64,000 nt of DNA, from contig NZ_BMNB01000002.1 of NCBI RefSeq assembly GCF_014646235.1, positions 276,112-340,111 of the forward strand, given 5' to 3'. Position 1 is the stretch's first letter; each line of letters opens with the position of its first letter. The notes below the pieces were generated by a model. It was not told the origin of the DNA. It ran no database searches and was given only the letters and a program-made list of their open reading frames with translations. The translations under genes and the position numbers were made by a program. This document shows positions 34,717 through 42,249 of this stretch, one piece after another. Source of the stretch: Micromonospora sonchi. Lineage in GTDB: Bacteria; Actinomycetota; Actinomycetes; Mycobacteriales; Micromonosporaceae.

Positions 34717-34747
34717 GCGATGACGCAAACGGATCAGCTCAACAGGC
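34717..34747. repeat. CAAACGGATCAGCTC repeat, copy 2
   Basis: GCGATGACGCAAACGGATCA followed by GCTCAACAGGC. Its last bases, read on the minus strand, give TGT TGA, the final Cys codon and stop of the NUDIX gene. Confidence 0.65.
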
Positions 34748-35143
34748 GCGCATGCGCGCGGTCTTGTGTAGGTGATCGAAGATGATCTGATCGACTGGGG
34801 AGACCCGGTGGCGGTCGGCATGGGTGAGCCAGACCATCTCCTCGATCTCGCTGCTCGGCTGCAGAACCCCGTGGTGGTCGGCGGTGTAGCAGGTCATCCG
34901 GACCATCGTCCCGTCGGGGTGACCATGGGCTTGGGCGTGGAAGGTTCCGACGTGCTCGGCGGTGTTGGGATCGATGGTCACGCTGAGCTCTTCCTGGACC
35001 TCGCGGACGAGGGTATCGATGTCGCCTTCGCCTGGTTCTCGTTTGCCGCCGGGGATGTAGTAGACGTCCTTGCCGCGTGATCGGGAGCTGAGGATCGCGC
35101 CGTTCTCAAGGCGAATCCAGGCGATCTTGTCGATGATGGTCAT
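34739..35143 (-). CDS. NUDIX hydrolase
   Basis: The 134-residue protein has the Nudix box GKREPGEGDIDTLVREVQEELSV (about residues 33-55), with Ser in place of the usual Gly near the end. It should hydrolyse a nucleoside diphosphate-linked compound. It starts 40 bp after the small GntR gene and is probably cotranscribed with it. The C-terminal end (RMRAC) and stop run into a repeat, so the natural end may have been replaced. Confidence 0.85.
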   Translation of the reverse strand: MTIIDKIAWIRLENGAILSSRSRGKDVYYIPGGKREPGEGDIDTLVREVQEELSVTIDPNTAEHVGTFHAQAHGHPDGTMVRMTCYTADHHGVLQPSSEIEEMVWLTHADRHRVSPVDQIIFDHLHKTARMRAC

Positions 35144-35183
35144 GTTTGCCTTTTCAGCTCATGAGTACCACGCCACTGTGCGG

Positions 35184-35447
35184 TCAGCCTCCTTGGCCGT
35201 CACGGCCGCCGCCCGACTCTCGTCCCTGGCGCTCAGCAACCCATAGACCCCGCCCCTGCAGACCGACGATCAAGCCACGGTCCTGCAAGATAATCACCGC
35301 CCGCTGCACTGTTGTCACGCTGACCTGATACAGGTCTGAAAGCTCCCGATACGTCGGCAACCGGTCGCCAGGACCGTACTCTCCGCTCTTGATGCGGGCG
35401 GCCATGTCTTCGGCAACCTCGCGGTAGCCACCAGTCGGTATGGGCAT
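35184..35447 (-). CDS. Short GntR-family regulator (DNA-binding domain only)
   Basis: The 87-residue protein is essentially one winged helix: YREVAEDMAARIKSGEYGPGDRLPTYRELSDLYQVSVTTVQRAVIILQDRGLIVGLQGRGLWV. It lacks the effector domain of full-length GntR regulators (about 240 residues). GAAGGAAG lies 8 bases before the ATG at 35447; a longer frame to 35528 is disfavoured. It forms an operon with the NUDIX gene and may act as a constitutive repressor or need another partner. Confidence 0.82.
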   Translation of the reverse strand: MPIPTGGYREVAEDMAARIKSGEYGPGDRLPTYRELSDLYQVSVTTVQRAVIILQDRGLIVGLQGRGLWVAERQGRESGGGRDGQGG

Positions 35448-35515
35448 GTCGAAACTTCCTTCGTTCGGCACTCCCATCGGACCACGCTGCTTACCCTCCT
35501 TCAAGACCATCATTG

Positions 35516-35531
35516 CCTTAGGTACCAAAGG
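35516..35531. promoter_or_regulatory. Candidate GntR operator CCTTAGGTACCAAAGG
   Basis: CCTT-n-GGTACC-n-AAGG is a 16-bp palindrome with one mismatched pair, 69 bp upstream of the gntR ATG. It is the only strong symmetry in the 240-bp gap to the XRE gene, so it may control either or both. Nothing else was recognised in 35532-35769. Confidence 0.45.
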
Positions 35532-35769
35532 TCTCTAACATCAGAACCGGCATGGTCCTTCGTTCGGCAAACGCGGACCGGCCAAGGCCGCCGTGGGCGC
35601 AGGCACTCGCGCTGCTCCCACGGCGGACCGGCCACTCGTACCCCGACCCACTTACTCGTCAGTCTGACGATCGAGGCCAGGAGGGCAGCCGAAATCAAGC
35701 TCACCAATCAAGTCGAACGTCAGAGAATGGGAAGATCCCGCCCGACCGCACCGGATCGGCGGTGGCGGG

Positions 35770-36963
35770 GTGGAGAGTGAGGTGCCGATCGGGCGGCGGG
35801 TGGCGTACTGGCGGGTGCGGCGGAGGATGTCGCAGCAGGTGTTCGCCGATCGGCTCGGGAAGTCGAAGAGCTGGGTCGACAAAGTCGAGCGCGGGGTACG
35901 GGCGCTGGACAAGGTTTCCACGTTGCGGGACATCGCCGCCGCGCTCCGGATCGACCATGCGTTGCTGCTCGGGCAGGACAGCCGGCCCGTTGACGTGACG
36001 GCGCGGATCGAGGACGTGGAGTTGATCGGGGCGGCGCTGTCCGCGTACGACATCGCTTTGGAGCGGCCGACGGCGGGCCCCACGGTGCCGGACGCGGCTC
36101 GGGTGATGCGCGGCGTCGCGCATGCCTGGACCAGCTACCAGCATGCGCGGTACCCGGCCCTGATCGACCTGCTTCCTGACCTGCTGGCCGGCGCGCAGCG
36201 CGGCCACGCCCACGATCCTCGGGCGGGTCGGGTGCCGCTGGTGGAGGCGTACCGGCTGACCGCCGCCCTGCTGGTCAAGCTCGGCGAGACCGGCCTTGCC
36301 TGGCTGGCCGCCGATCGGGCGATGGCCCTGGCCACCGGGGATCCGGTGCTGGTGGCGAGCGCCACCGTGCAGCTCGGTCAGGTGCTGCGGGCCACCGGTC
36401 GGGCGCGGGCGGCCGGGAGGGCGGCGCTCACCGCCGCGTACCGGATCGGCCAGGCCGACCCCGACGCGGCGCGGCTCTCCCTGTGCGGGACGCTGCTCGT
36501 GCAGGCGGCGCTCGCGGCGGCCCGGCAGGGCGACGACCGGGCCGCCGCCGCGCGCATCGACGAGGCCGCCGACCTTGCCGCCGAGGTCGGCGACGGCCAC
36601 GACCATCATCACACCGGCTTCGGACCGACCGCCGTGGCGCTCGCCGGGGTCGCGGTGGGCGTCGAGTTGGGTACGGCGGACGACGCGATCGCCCGACACG
36701 GGGAGGCCGTCGGGCGCGCCGGCTGGCGGTGGCTGCCGCCCGAGCATCGCGCCGCGCACCTGATCGAGGCCGCCCGCGCCTACCTCCAGACCGAGGATCC
36801 GGGCAGCGCCGCCCGGGTGTTGCTCGACGCCGACCTCATCGCACCTTCCGAGGTACGCCACCGGCCCGCCGCCCGGGAGGTGCTCGCCCACGCGGCCGAC
36901 CACCCCGAGGCACCGAGCACGATCGTCGCGCTCGCCGCCATCGTGGGGGTGAGCCGGGCATGA
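35770..36963 (+). CDS. XRE-family regulator with TPR-like C-terminal domain
   Basis: The ~397-residue protein has N-terminal HTH (IGRRVAYWRVRRRMSQQVFADRLGKSKSWVDKVERGVRAL, residues 6-46) and then an all-helical Ala-rich region of ~300 residues with TPR-like pairs. Many such regulators occur in filamentous actinomycetes beside small partner proteins. GTG 35770 and GTG 35782 are both possible; the latter has GGAGAG upstream. It overlaps the next gene by ATGA, implying a functional partnership. Confidence 0.8.
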   Translation: MESEVPIGRRVAYWRVRRRMSQQVFADRLGKSKSWVDKVERGVRALDKVSTLRDIAAALRIDHALLLGQDSRPVDVTARIEDVELIGAALSAYDIALERPTAGPTVPDAARVMRGVAHAWTSYQHARYPALIDLLPDLLAGAQRGHAHDPRAGRVPLVEAYRLTAALLVKLGETGLAWLAADRAMALATGDPVLVASATVQLGQVLRATGRARAAGRAALTAAYRIGQADPDAARLSLCGTLLVQAALAAARQGDDRAAAARIDEAADLAAEVGDGHDHHHTGFGPTAVALAGVAVGVELGTADDAIARHGEAVGRAGWRWLPPEHRAAHLIEAARAYLQTEDPGSAARVLLDADLIAPSEVRHRPAAREVLAHAADHPEAPSTIVALAAIVGVSRA

Positions 36964-37178
36964 CCGCACCGTTTCTCACCCTGGCCCAGATCCTCAACCG
37001 GCTCACCGTCACCGCCCGCCGGACCCTGCGCGAGCATCATCCCGGCCCGGACGGCCGCTGCCCGCTCTGCCGTACCCCCGACTGCGCCGTGGCGGCCGCC
37101 GCCCGCGACGTGCTCGACACCATCAACCTGCCCCGCTGGCTCCCGCTCGACCGCGCACCCGGCGGTCCGGAGCGTTAA
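36960..37178 (+). CDS. Small Cys-motif protein coupled to the XRE regulator
   Basis: The 72-residue protein is encoded in ATGA overlap with the XRE gene. After a helical LAQILNRLTVTARRTLREHH it has CPLCRTPDC, a possible metal site of three cysteines, then AVAAAARDVLDTI. It resembles no domain I can name. Its stop TAA comes from the GTTAAC of an interspersed repeat, so the true C-terminus may have been altered. It may bind or modulate the XRE protein. Confidence 0.6.
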   Translation: MTAPFLTLAQILNRLTVTARRTLREHHPGPDGRCPLCRTPDCAVAAAARDVLDTINLPRWLPLDRAPGGPER

Positions 37179-37229
37179 CAAGGGGCCCTTCCTCTACACC
37201 AGACGTTAAGAGGGGGCCCTTCCTTGCAC
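37172..37229. repeat. Interspersed GGGGCCCC/GTTAA repeat, copy 3
   Basis: It consists of two tandem ~28-bp units: GTTAACAAGGGGCCCTTCCT plus CTAC, then GTTAAGAGGGGGCCCTTCCT plus TGCAC. Each unit has its own palindromic core. Its first GTTAA ends the 36960 gene. Confidence 0.78.
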
Positions 37230-37305
37230 GAGCTGCGGGCTTCCCATGGGGTGATCAAGGCACTACGGTTTGTGGATCACTCGGGCGCGGGCCGAGGGGG
37301 GCCGG

Positions 37306-38898
37306 ATGGCGGAGTTCGACTACATCGTGGTCGGTGCGGGTGCGGCCGGGTGCGTCCTGGCGAACCGGCTGACCGAGGACCCGCGCGTTCGGGTCCTGCT
37401 CGTCGAGGCCGGCGGGTGGGACAGCAGCCCCTGGGTGCGCATCCCCAAGGGGTTCAGCCGGCTGATGGACGACCGGCGCACCGCCTGGCACTACCCCGCC
37501 GAGGTCCGCCCGGGGCAGCGGGAGATCTGGCAGCGCGGCCGGCTGATCGGCGGGTCAAGCTCGATCAACGGCATGGTGTACGCCCGCGGCGACCGGCTCG
37601 ACTACGACGAGTTGGAACGCCTCGGCAACCCGGGATGGGGCTGGGACACCATGCTGCCGATCTTCAAGCGGCTGGAGGACAACCCGCTCGGCGCCTCCGA
37701 GGTGCGTGGCGCCGGTGGTCCGTTGCGGCTCTCCACCGCTACCGGCACCGACGAGATCTGCGAGGAGACCATCGCCGCCGGCGAGCAGTTGGGCTGGCGC
37801 CGGGTGGACGACCTGAACGCCAGCGAGGACGAGCGGATCGGCTACCTGATGGCGACCATCCGCGACGGTCGACGCAGCAGCGCCGCCGACGCCTTCCTGC
37901 ATCCGGTTCGCCACCGACCCAACCTGACCGTCGTCGTCAACACCGTCGTGCTGCGTGTCCTCGTCGAGAACGGCCGTGCCGTCGGCGTACGGGCCCGCCG
38001 CGGTGGGGACACGGTCGACTACCGGGCCGCCGCCGAGGTGGTGCTCGCCGCCGGCGCGATCGCCACGCCACAGCTGTTGCAGGTCTCCGGCATCGGCCCA
38101 GCCGACACGCTGCGCCAAGCCGGTGTCCCGGTGCTGCTCGACCGGCGCCGGGTCGGCCAGGGCATGCGGGAGCACCGGACCACGCCGATGCAGTTCCGGC
38201 TGGTCGGCAGGGCCGGCTACAACCCGCGACTGAGCAGCCCGCTCGGGCAGGCCAGGGAGATGCTGCGTTACCTGTTCACCCGCCGGGGGCCGCTCGCCCT
38301 GCCGGTGTACGACCTCGGCGCGTACATCCGGTCGGCACCGGAGGCCGAGCACCCCGACGCCCAGTTGCTGATCGCGCCGTTCTCGGCGGCGCCCCGGCGG
38401 CCCGGACGCGCCATCGAGCTGGAGTCCGAGTCGGGGCTGATGGCCCAGGTCACGGTGACCCGCCCGGAGAGCGCGGGCAGCCTGGCCATCACCTCCGCCG
38501 ACCCGGGCACCGCGCCCCGGATCGTGGCGAACTACTTCGACGCCGCGCATGACCGCCGGGTCGCGATCGGTGCCCTGCGTCGGGCCCGGGAGCTCTTCGC
38601 CACCGGGCCGATCGCCAAGCGGATCTCCGCCGAGACGCTACCCGGCCCGACGGTCCAGGACGACGACGAGATCGTCGAGGCCGGGTTGGCGCTCGGCTAC
38701 TGCGGCTACCACGCGGTGGGCACCTGCGCGATGGGCCCGGACGACGACTTCGTGGTGGATCCGCAACTGCGGGTCCGTGGCGTGACCGGTCTGCGCGTGG
38801 TGGACGCCTCGGTGCTGCCGGTCATCGTCTCGGGCTACCTCAACGCGCCGGTGATGGCGCTGGCCTGGCGGGCCGCCGACCTGATCCGGGCCGCCTGA
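37306..38898 (+). CDS. GMC family FAD-dependent oxidoreductase (choline dehydrogenase-like)
   Basis: The 530-residue flavoenzyme has Rossmann motif YIVVGAGAAGCVLANRL (residues 6-22), GGSSSINGMVYARGD for the GMC signature, AGAIATPQLLQVSGIGP for signature 2, and catalytic His in YHAVGTCAMG with Asn in SGYLNAPVMALAWRAADLI. It should oxidise an alcohol using FAD. GAGGGGGGCC precedes the ATG. It stands alone; the substrate is not evident. Confidence 0.9.
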   Translation: MAEFDYIVVGAGAAGCVLANRLTEDPRVRVLLVEAGGWDSSPWVRIPKGFSRLMDDRRTAWHYPAEVRPGQREIWQRGRLIGGSSSINGMVYARGDRLDYDELERLGNPGWGWDTMLPIFKRLEDNPLGASEVRGAGGPLRLSTATGTDEICEETIAAGEQLGWRRVDDLNASEDERIGYLMATIRDGRRSSAADAFLHPVRHRPNLTVVVNTVVLRVLVENGRAVGVRARRGGDTVDYRAAAEVVLAAGAIATPQLLQVSGIGPADTLRQAGVPVLLDRRRVGQGMREHRTTPMQFRLVGRAGYNPRLSSPLGQAREMLRYLFTRRGPLALPVYDLGAYIRSAPEAEHPDAQLLIAPFSAAPRRPGRAIELESESGLMAQVTVTRPESAGSLAITSADPGTAPRIVANYFDAAHDRRVAIGALRRARELFATGPIAKRISAETLPGPTVQDDDEIVEAGLALGYCGYHAVGTCAMGPDDDFVVDPQLRVRGVTGLRVVDASVLPVIVSGYLNAPVMALAWRAADLIRAA

Positions 38899-38904
38899 GC
38901 GGGG

Positions 38905-39615
38905 TCAGGTCGGTGCGGGTCCGTTGTCGACCAGCCGGAACCGGGCGGTCACGGGTGCGTCGCCGGCCTCTTCGAGGATCAGTCCCCGGGTCCGGGAGTT
39001 CTGCAGGTAGGCCGAGTGGCTGCTGATCAGGTACGTCGAATCGCCGTTCGGTACGACCGTGAACTGCTGCCTCGGCTCCCCGGTCGCGCAGGGGGCCGCC
39101 TCGACCCGCAGCGGCTGGCTGCCCGACGACCGCACATCCCAGCAGGTGCCGGGTTCGGCGGTGCGGATCTGGTACGTGTCGGGCCCCTGGGGGGTGAACA
39201 CGAACAGCTGGCGCCCTTCGTCTCCGTCGACCTCGGCCAGCCGGCCGTCGTCGAGCAGCGACAGTCCGCCCTCCGCGGCGGCCACCCGGACGACGGTGAC
39301 CTGACGCTGCCCGGACAGCAGCGGGTCGTCGTTCGGGGGCACGACGGGCGAGGCGGTGGGCGAGGCGGGTGACTCGCTGACCGGACCGGCCGGGCCGACG
39401 GGGGTGCGGTGCGGCGTCTCGCCGGGGCGGGCCAGCGCGATACCCGTGCCGAGCGCGACAACGGCGACGGCGGCGAGCGCGACACTCGCCACCCGTCGAC
39501 GCCGACGGCGGGTGGCGCCGCGTCGCCGGATGTCGGCGGCAGCCGGGACCCCGGCCGGCCCGCTTTGCCCCGCCAACATTCGCAGGGCGTCGTCGAGCCG
39601 GTTGTCAGAGCTCAT
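38905..39615 (-). CDS. Membrane protein after ECF sigma gene (possible anti-sigma), paralogue A
   Basis: The 236-residue protein has a ~35-residue cytoplasmic part (SSDNRLDDALRMLAG), basic RRRGATRRRRRRVA, one membrane segment (about 40-60), a Pro/Ser linker and an external domain of ~130 residues. That domain (VTVVRVAAAEGGLSLLDDGR to LILEEAGDAPVTARFRLVDN) is closely similar to the one in the protein at 40124. The topology and 11-bp overlap with the sigma gene suggest an anti-sigma role, but no zinc HxxxCxxC motif is present. The external domain has beta-trefoil-like CW/Q.F features. Confidence 0.65.
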   Translation of the reverse strand: MSSDNRLDDALRMLAGQSGPAGVPAAADIRRRGATRRRRRRVASVALAAVAVVALGTGIALARPGETPHRTPVGPAGPVSESPASPTASPVVPPNDDPLLSGQRQVTVVRVAAAEGGLSLLDDGRLAEVDGDEGRQLFVFTPQGPDTYQIRTAEPGTCWDVRSSGSQPLRVEAAPCATGEPRQQFTVVPNGDSTYLISSHSAYLQNSRTRGLILEEAGDAPVTARFRLVDNGPAPT

Positions 39616-40120
39616 GGCTACGCCCCCCTTCCACGCTGGAACACTCCTCTTCCGTCAGGTGCGCGGCGAGGGCTCGGCGACCCCGGGCCAGCCGGGTCTT
39701 GACGGTGTTCTCGTTGGTGCCGACCTCCGCCGCGATCTCGGCCACGCTCAGCCCGACCAGATGATGCAGCACCACGGCCCGGCGTTGCTCGGCGGAGACC
39801 CGCCGCAGCGCCGTCACGACCGCGACGTGGTCGACCGAGGTGGCATCCACGCGCGGTTCGGCCGCGTCCCGGCGATGGGCGCGCAGCCGGTTGACGGTCT
39901 TGCGCCACGCACTCACCGCCACCCGGTACGCCACCCGCCGTACCCAGGCCTCCGGGCTGTCGCACTCGCGCACGACGGCCCAGCGGTCCCAGGCCCGGGC
40001 GTACGCCTCCGCCACCGCGTCCTCGGCCTCGGACCGGTTGCCGATCATCGCGTACAGATGTCCCAGCACCCGCTGCACGGACGCGGAGTAGAAGGCGTCG
40101 AACTCCGCAGCGTCACGCAT
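39605..40120 (-). CDS. ECF sigma factor (SigE-like, SigE_SACE subfamily style)
   Basis: The 171-residue protein has region 2 (EFDAFYSASVQRVLGHLYAMIGNRSEAEDAVAEAYARAWDRW) and region 4 (LRRVSAEQRRAVVLHHLVGLSVAEIAAEVGTNENTVKTRLARGRRAL). This is a standard group IV sigma. It starts 3 bp after the gene for envelope protein B and overlaps the gene for membrane protein A, so all three are cotranscribed. It probably reads out a signal handled by those two proteins. Confidence 0.9.
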   Translation of the reverse strand: MRDAAEFDAFYSASVQRVLGHLYAMIGNRSEAEDAVAEAYARAWDRWAVVRECDSPEAWVRRVAYRVAVSAWRKTVNRLRAHRRDAAEPRVDATSVDHVAVVTALRRVSAEQRRAVVLHHLVGLSVAEIAAEVGTNENTVKTRLARGRRALAAHLTEEECSSVEGGRSHEL

Positions 40121-40123
40121 CGG

Positions 40124-40783
40124 TCACTTCTGGCGCGGAGCCGGTCCGGTGTCGTTGAACCGGAAGCTACTGACCGACGGGGCGTCGCCCAACTCCTCCA
40201 GGATCAGACCGGAACGCGCCGAGTCGCGCAGGTACGCCCACCGGTTGCTGATCAGGTATTCACGGGCACCTCCGGCGGGAGCGGGTGCGATGACGAACCG
40301 CTGGGCCTGGTCGTCCGCCCGGCAGGCGGCCCCCCGCACGAACAGCGGTTGGGTGTCACCCGGGTTGCGCACCTGCCAGCAGATCGGCTGCCCGGTGCCG
40401 CCGCCGTGGTACGCCTTGATCAGGAACTCCCCCGAGCCCAGCGGAGTCGGCACGAACACCTGCCGGCCACGGTCGTCGTCCACCTCGGTCAGCCGCCCGC
40501 CGTCGAGCAGCGACAACCCCGACTCGAACGCCCCCACCCGTACGATGGTGACTCTGCGCTTGCCGGAGAGCACCGGCTCCACGCTCGGCTTGGACGGCGA
40601 GGCGGCTACCGGCGCCACCGCGGCCACCGGTCTGGCCACGGCCATCGGCACCACCGCGGCCGCCGGTTCCGCCTCGACCGCCGCAGCCGCGCCGTGGGAC
40701 GTCGGCAGCATGCCGTAGACCGCTGCGGCGGCGCCGCTCAACACCACCAGACCCGCATCAGCGAGCCAACTACGCACCAACAC
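40124..40783 (-). CDS. Secreted or membrane-anchored protein before the sigma gene, paralogue B
   Basis: The ~219-residue protein has one hydrophobic N-terminal segment (LADAGLVVLSGAAAAVYGML), an Ala/Val/Pro linker and a C-terminal ~140-residue domain. That domain (RVTIVRVGAFESGLSLLDGGRLTEVDDDRGRQVF to RSGLILEELGDAPSVSSFRFND) aligns end-to-end with the one in the 38905 protein. GTG 40783, TTG 40780 and GTG 40777 follow GGAGG at spacing 4, 7 and 10, so the exact start is open. The open frame continues upstream into the tnpB remnant, which is not part of this gene. Function unknown. Confidence 0.65.
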   Translation of the reverse strand: MLVRSWLADAGLVVLSGAAAAVYGMLPTSHGAAAAVEAEPAAAVVPMAVARPVAAVAPVAASPSKPSVEPVLSGKRRVTIVRVGAFESGLSLLDGGRLTEVDDDRGRQVFVPTPLGSGEFLIKAYHGGGTGQPICWQVRNPGDTQPLFVRGAACRADDQAQRFVIAPAPAGGAREYLISNRWAYLRDSARSGLILEELGDAPSVSSFRFNDTGPAPRQK

Positions 40784-40940
40784 AGTTCCTCCCGGCTGCC
40801 TCGATCGCCGAAGCCGGCAGCCTTGCCGCTGGCGGTCCTCGGTCGATTCAGCCTGATGACGCGTGGGGTCGGCGGCGGGTTTCACCGGCCCGCCGAATTT
40901 CTCGAGCGCAAGATTCGAACCCGTTGGCGGGCCGCCTTCC

Positions 40941-40973
40941 GCGTGATGGCGTAAACGGCTCAGCTCGACAGGC
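40941..40973. repeat. CAAACGGATCAGCTC-type repeat, copy 3
   Basis: GCGTGATGGCGTAAACGGCT followed by CAGCTCGACAGGC. It ends exactly where the right end of the IS605-like remnant begins, as if the element had inserted at the repeat edge. Confidence 0.55.
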
Positions 40974-40989
40974 ATCGAAGGATTGACAT

Positions 40990-41663
40990 CCTCTCCGTCC
41001 TGAAGGACGGAGATTCCCTCCACGCTGCGTGTGGAACACGCGGTGTCCGGGTGGGTTACCGCTTCCCTGCGCGCCGCCGGGGCGAGTCCCGGTCTTACGT
41101 GCGCTCCACGGTCGTTTAGGCTCTCCGCCTGTCCGGCGGCGAGTACGTTGATGGCGGCGTTGACGTCCCGGTCGTGGGTGGTCCCGCAGGGGCAGTTCCA
41201 CGACCGGACGTTCAAGGCCATCGTGTCGTTGATGCGGCCACACTGCGAGCACATGCGGGTGGATGGGAAGAATCGGTCCACCCGGCCGAATGCCCTGCCG
41301 TACTTCGCGGCCTTGTACTCCAGCATGGCGGTGAAGCTGGCCCAGCCCGCATCGTGCACGGATTTCGCCAGCCGGGTCCGGCCGAGTCCGGCAACGGCAA
41401 GGTCCTCGACGTACACCGCTTGGTTCTCGCGGGTGATCGTCGTGGACAGCTTGTGCTGCCAGTCCCGCCGGGTGTCGGCCACGCGGGCGTGCGCCCTGGC
41501 GACCCTCACGACGGCCTTCTTACGGTTCTGACTCCCGCGCCGCTCGCGGGAGAGGGCTTGTTGCAACCGCTTGAGCTTGCGTGCCGCACGGCGTAGAAAC
41601 GTGGGCGCGGCCACCTTCGTGCCGTCCGACAGGACCGCGAAGTGCGTCAGGCCCAGGTCGATT
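40990..41663 (-). pseudogene. tnpB: tnpB remnant (RuvC half only)
   Basis: The remnant starts within RuvC-I at IDLGLTHFAVLSDG and continues with VYVEDLAVAGLGR (RuvC-II Glu), CSQCGRIND and CPCGTTHDRDVNAA (zinc finger and RuvC-III Asp). The catalytic D-E-D set is present, but the ~170-residue N-terminal part that binds guide RNA and DNA is gone. No stop codon ends it at the right end, so the frame reads on through the hairpin into the next gene. Confidence 0.85.
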
Positions 41664-42030
41664 TCGCGATGCATGCCTACTTGGTTTTCGTGACGAAGTT
41701 CCGGCATGAGGTGTTCGCCGACCGGCACCTGACCCGAATGGAGGCGATCATGCGAGACGTGTGCGCCGACTTCGAGGCCGAACTGGTCGAGTTCAACGGC
41801 GAGAACAACCACGCACACCTGCTGGTCAACTTCCCGCCAAAAGTGGCCGTGGCCCGCCTGGTCAACTCACTCAAAGGCGTGTCCTCGCGACGCCTACGGC
41901 AGGAGTTCCCCGACCTGGCACACCACTACTACCAGGCCAACAAACTCTGGTCCGGTTCGTACCTCGCAGGCTCCATCGGCGGCGCACCGCTGAGCGCCGT
42001 GAAGCAGTACATCGAGCAGCAGAACCGTCC
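41663..42030 (+). pseudogene. tnpA: tnpA (Y1 HUH transposase) remnant lacking its first residues
   Basis: The homology begins at MHAYLVFVTKFRHEVF; about 15-20 residues normally precede it. NNHAHLLVNFPP holds the HUH pair and VKQYIEQQNRP the catalytic Tyr. An in-frame start at 41642 would add unrelated residues derived from the antisense of tnpB. After QQNRP the frame reads through the left end to 42253 without a normal stop. Confidence 0.8.
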
Positions 42031-42155
42031 CGGTCAAGGCACTGCTCGGGCCTTCACCCCCGGACTGAAGGCCGGAGCACTGGCCCGCATTCCGGTAGCA
42101 TTCGGGTCGAGCGCCGAGCCCCGCTCCACGGCTGTGAGCTGCGGCACCAAAGCGC

Positions 42156-42176
42156 CGGCCGGGAATCAGCCGGCCG
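42156..42176. terminator. Hairpin between IS remnant and efflux gene
   Basis: CGGCCGG (42156-42162) pairs with CCGGCCG (42170-42176) around GAATCAG. It could stop transcription leaving the IS remnant before the efflux gene. Confidence 0.4.
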
Positions 42177-42249
42177 ATTGCGGGTTGGAGCCAGATATGA
42201 CCTTCGCACCACAGTCTGCCCCGTGTCCGGGTCGGGCGACCACGGCCCG

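Larger units (their letters stand above)
40974..42080. mobile_element. IS605-like element with central deletion
   Basis: The right end has TTGACATCCTCTCCGTCC and its hairpin CTCCGTCC-TGAA-GGACGGAG (40993-41012), the standard right-end structure of IS605-type tnpB elements. The left end has CCCCGGACTGAAGGCCGGAG near 42057-42077. tnpB (minus) and tnpA (plus) diverge from the centre, but both lack their 5' parts and meet at about 41663. The element cannot encode either full protein and is dead unless helped in trans. Confidence 0.8.

Noticed and set aside
40124..41818. Single 564-codon fusion of tnpB remnant and envelope protein B
   Set aside because: The join passes through the IS right-end hairpin and a repeat; it is chance read-through, and protein B has its own RBS and start.
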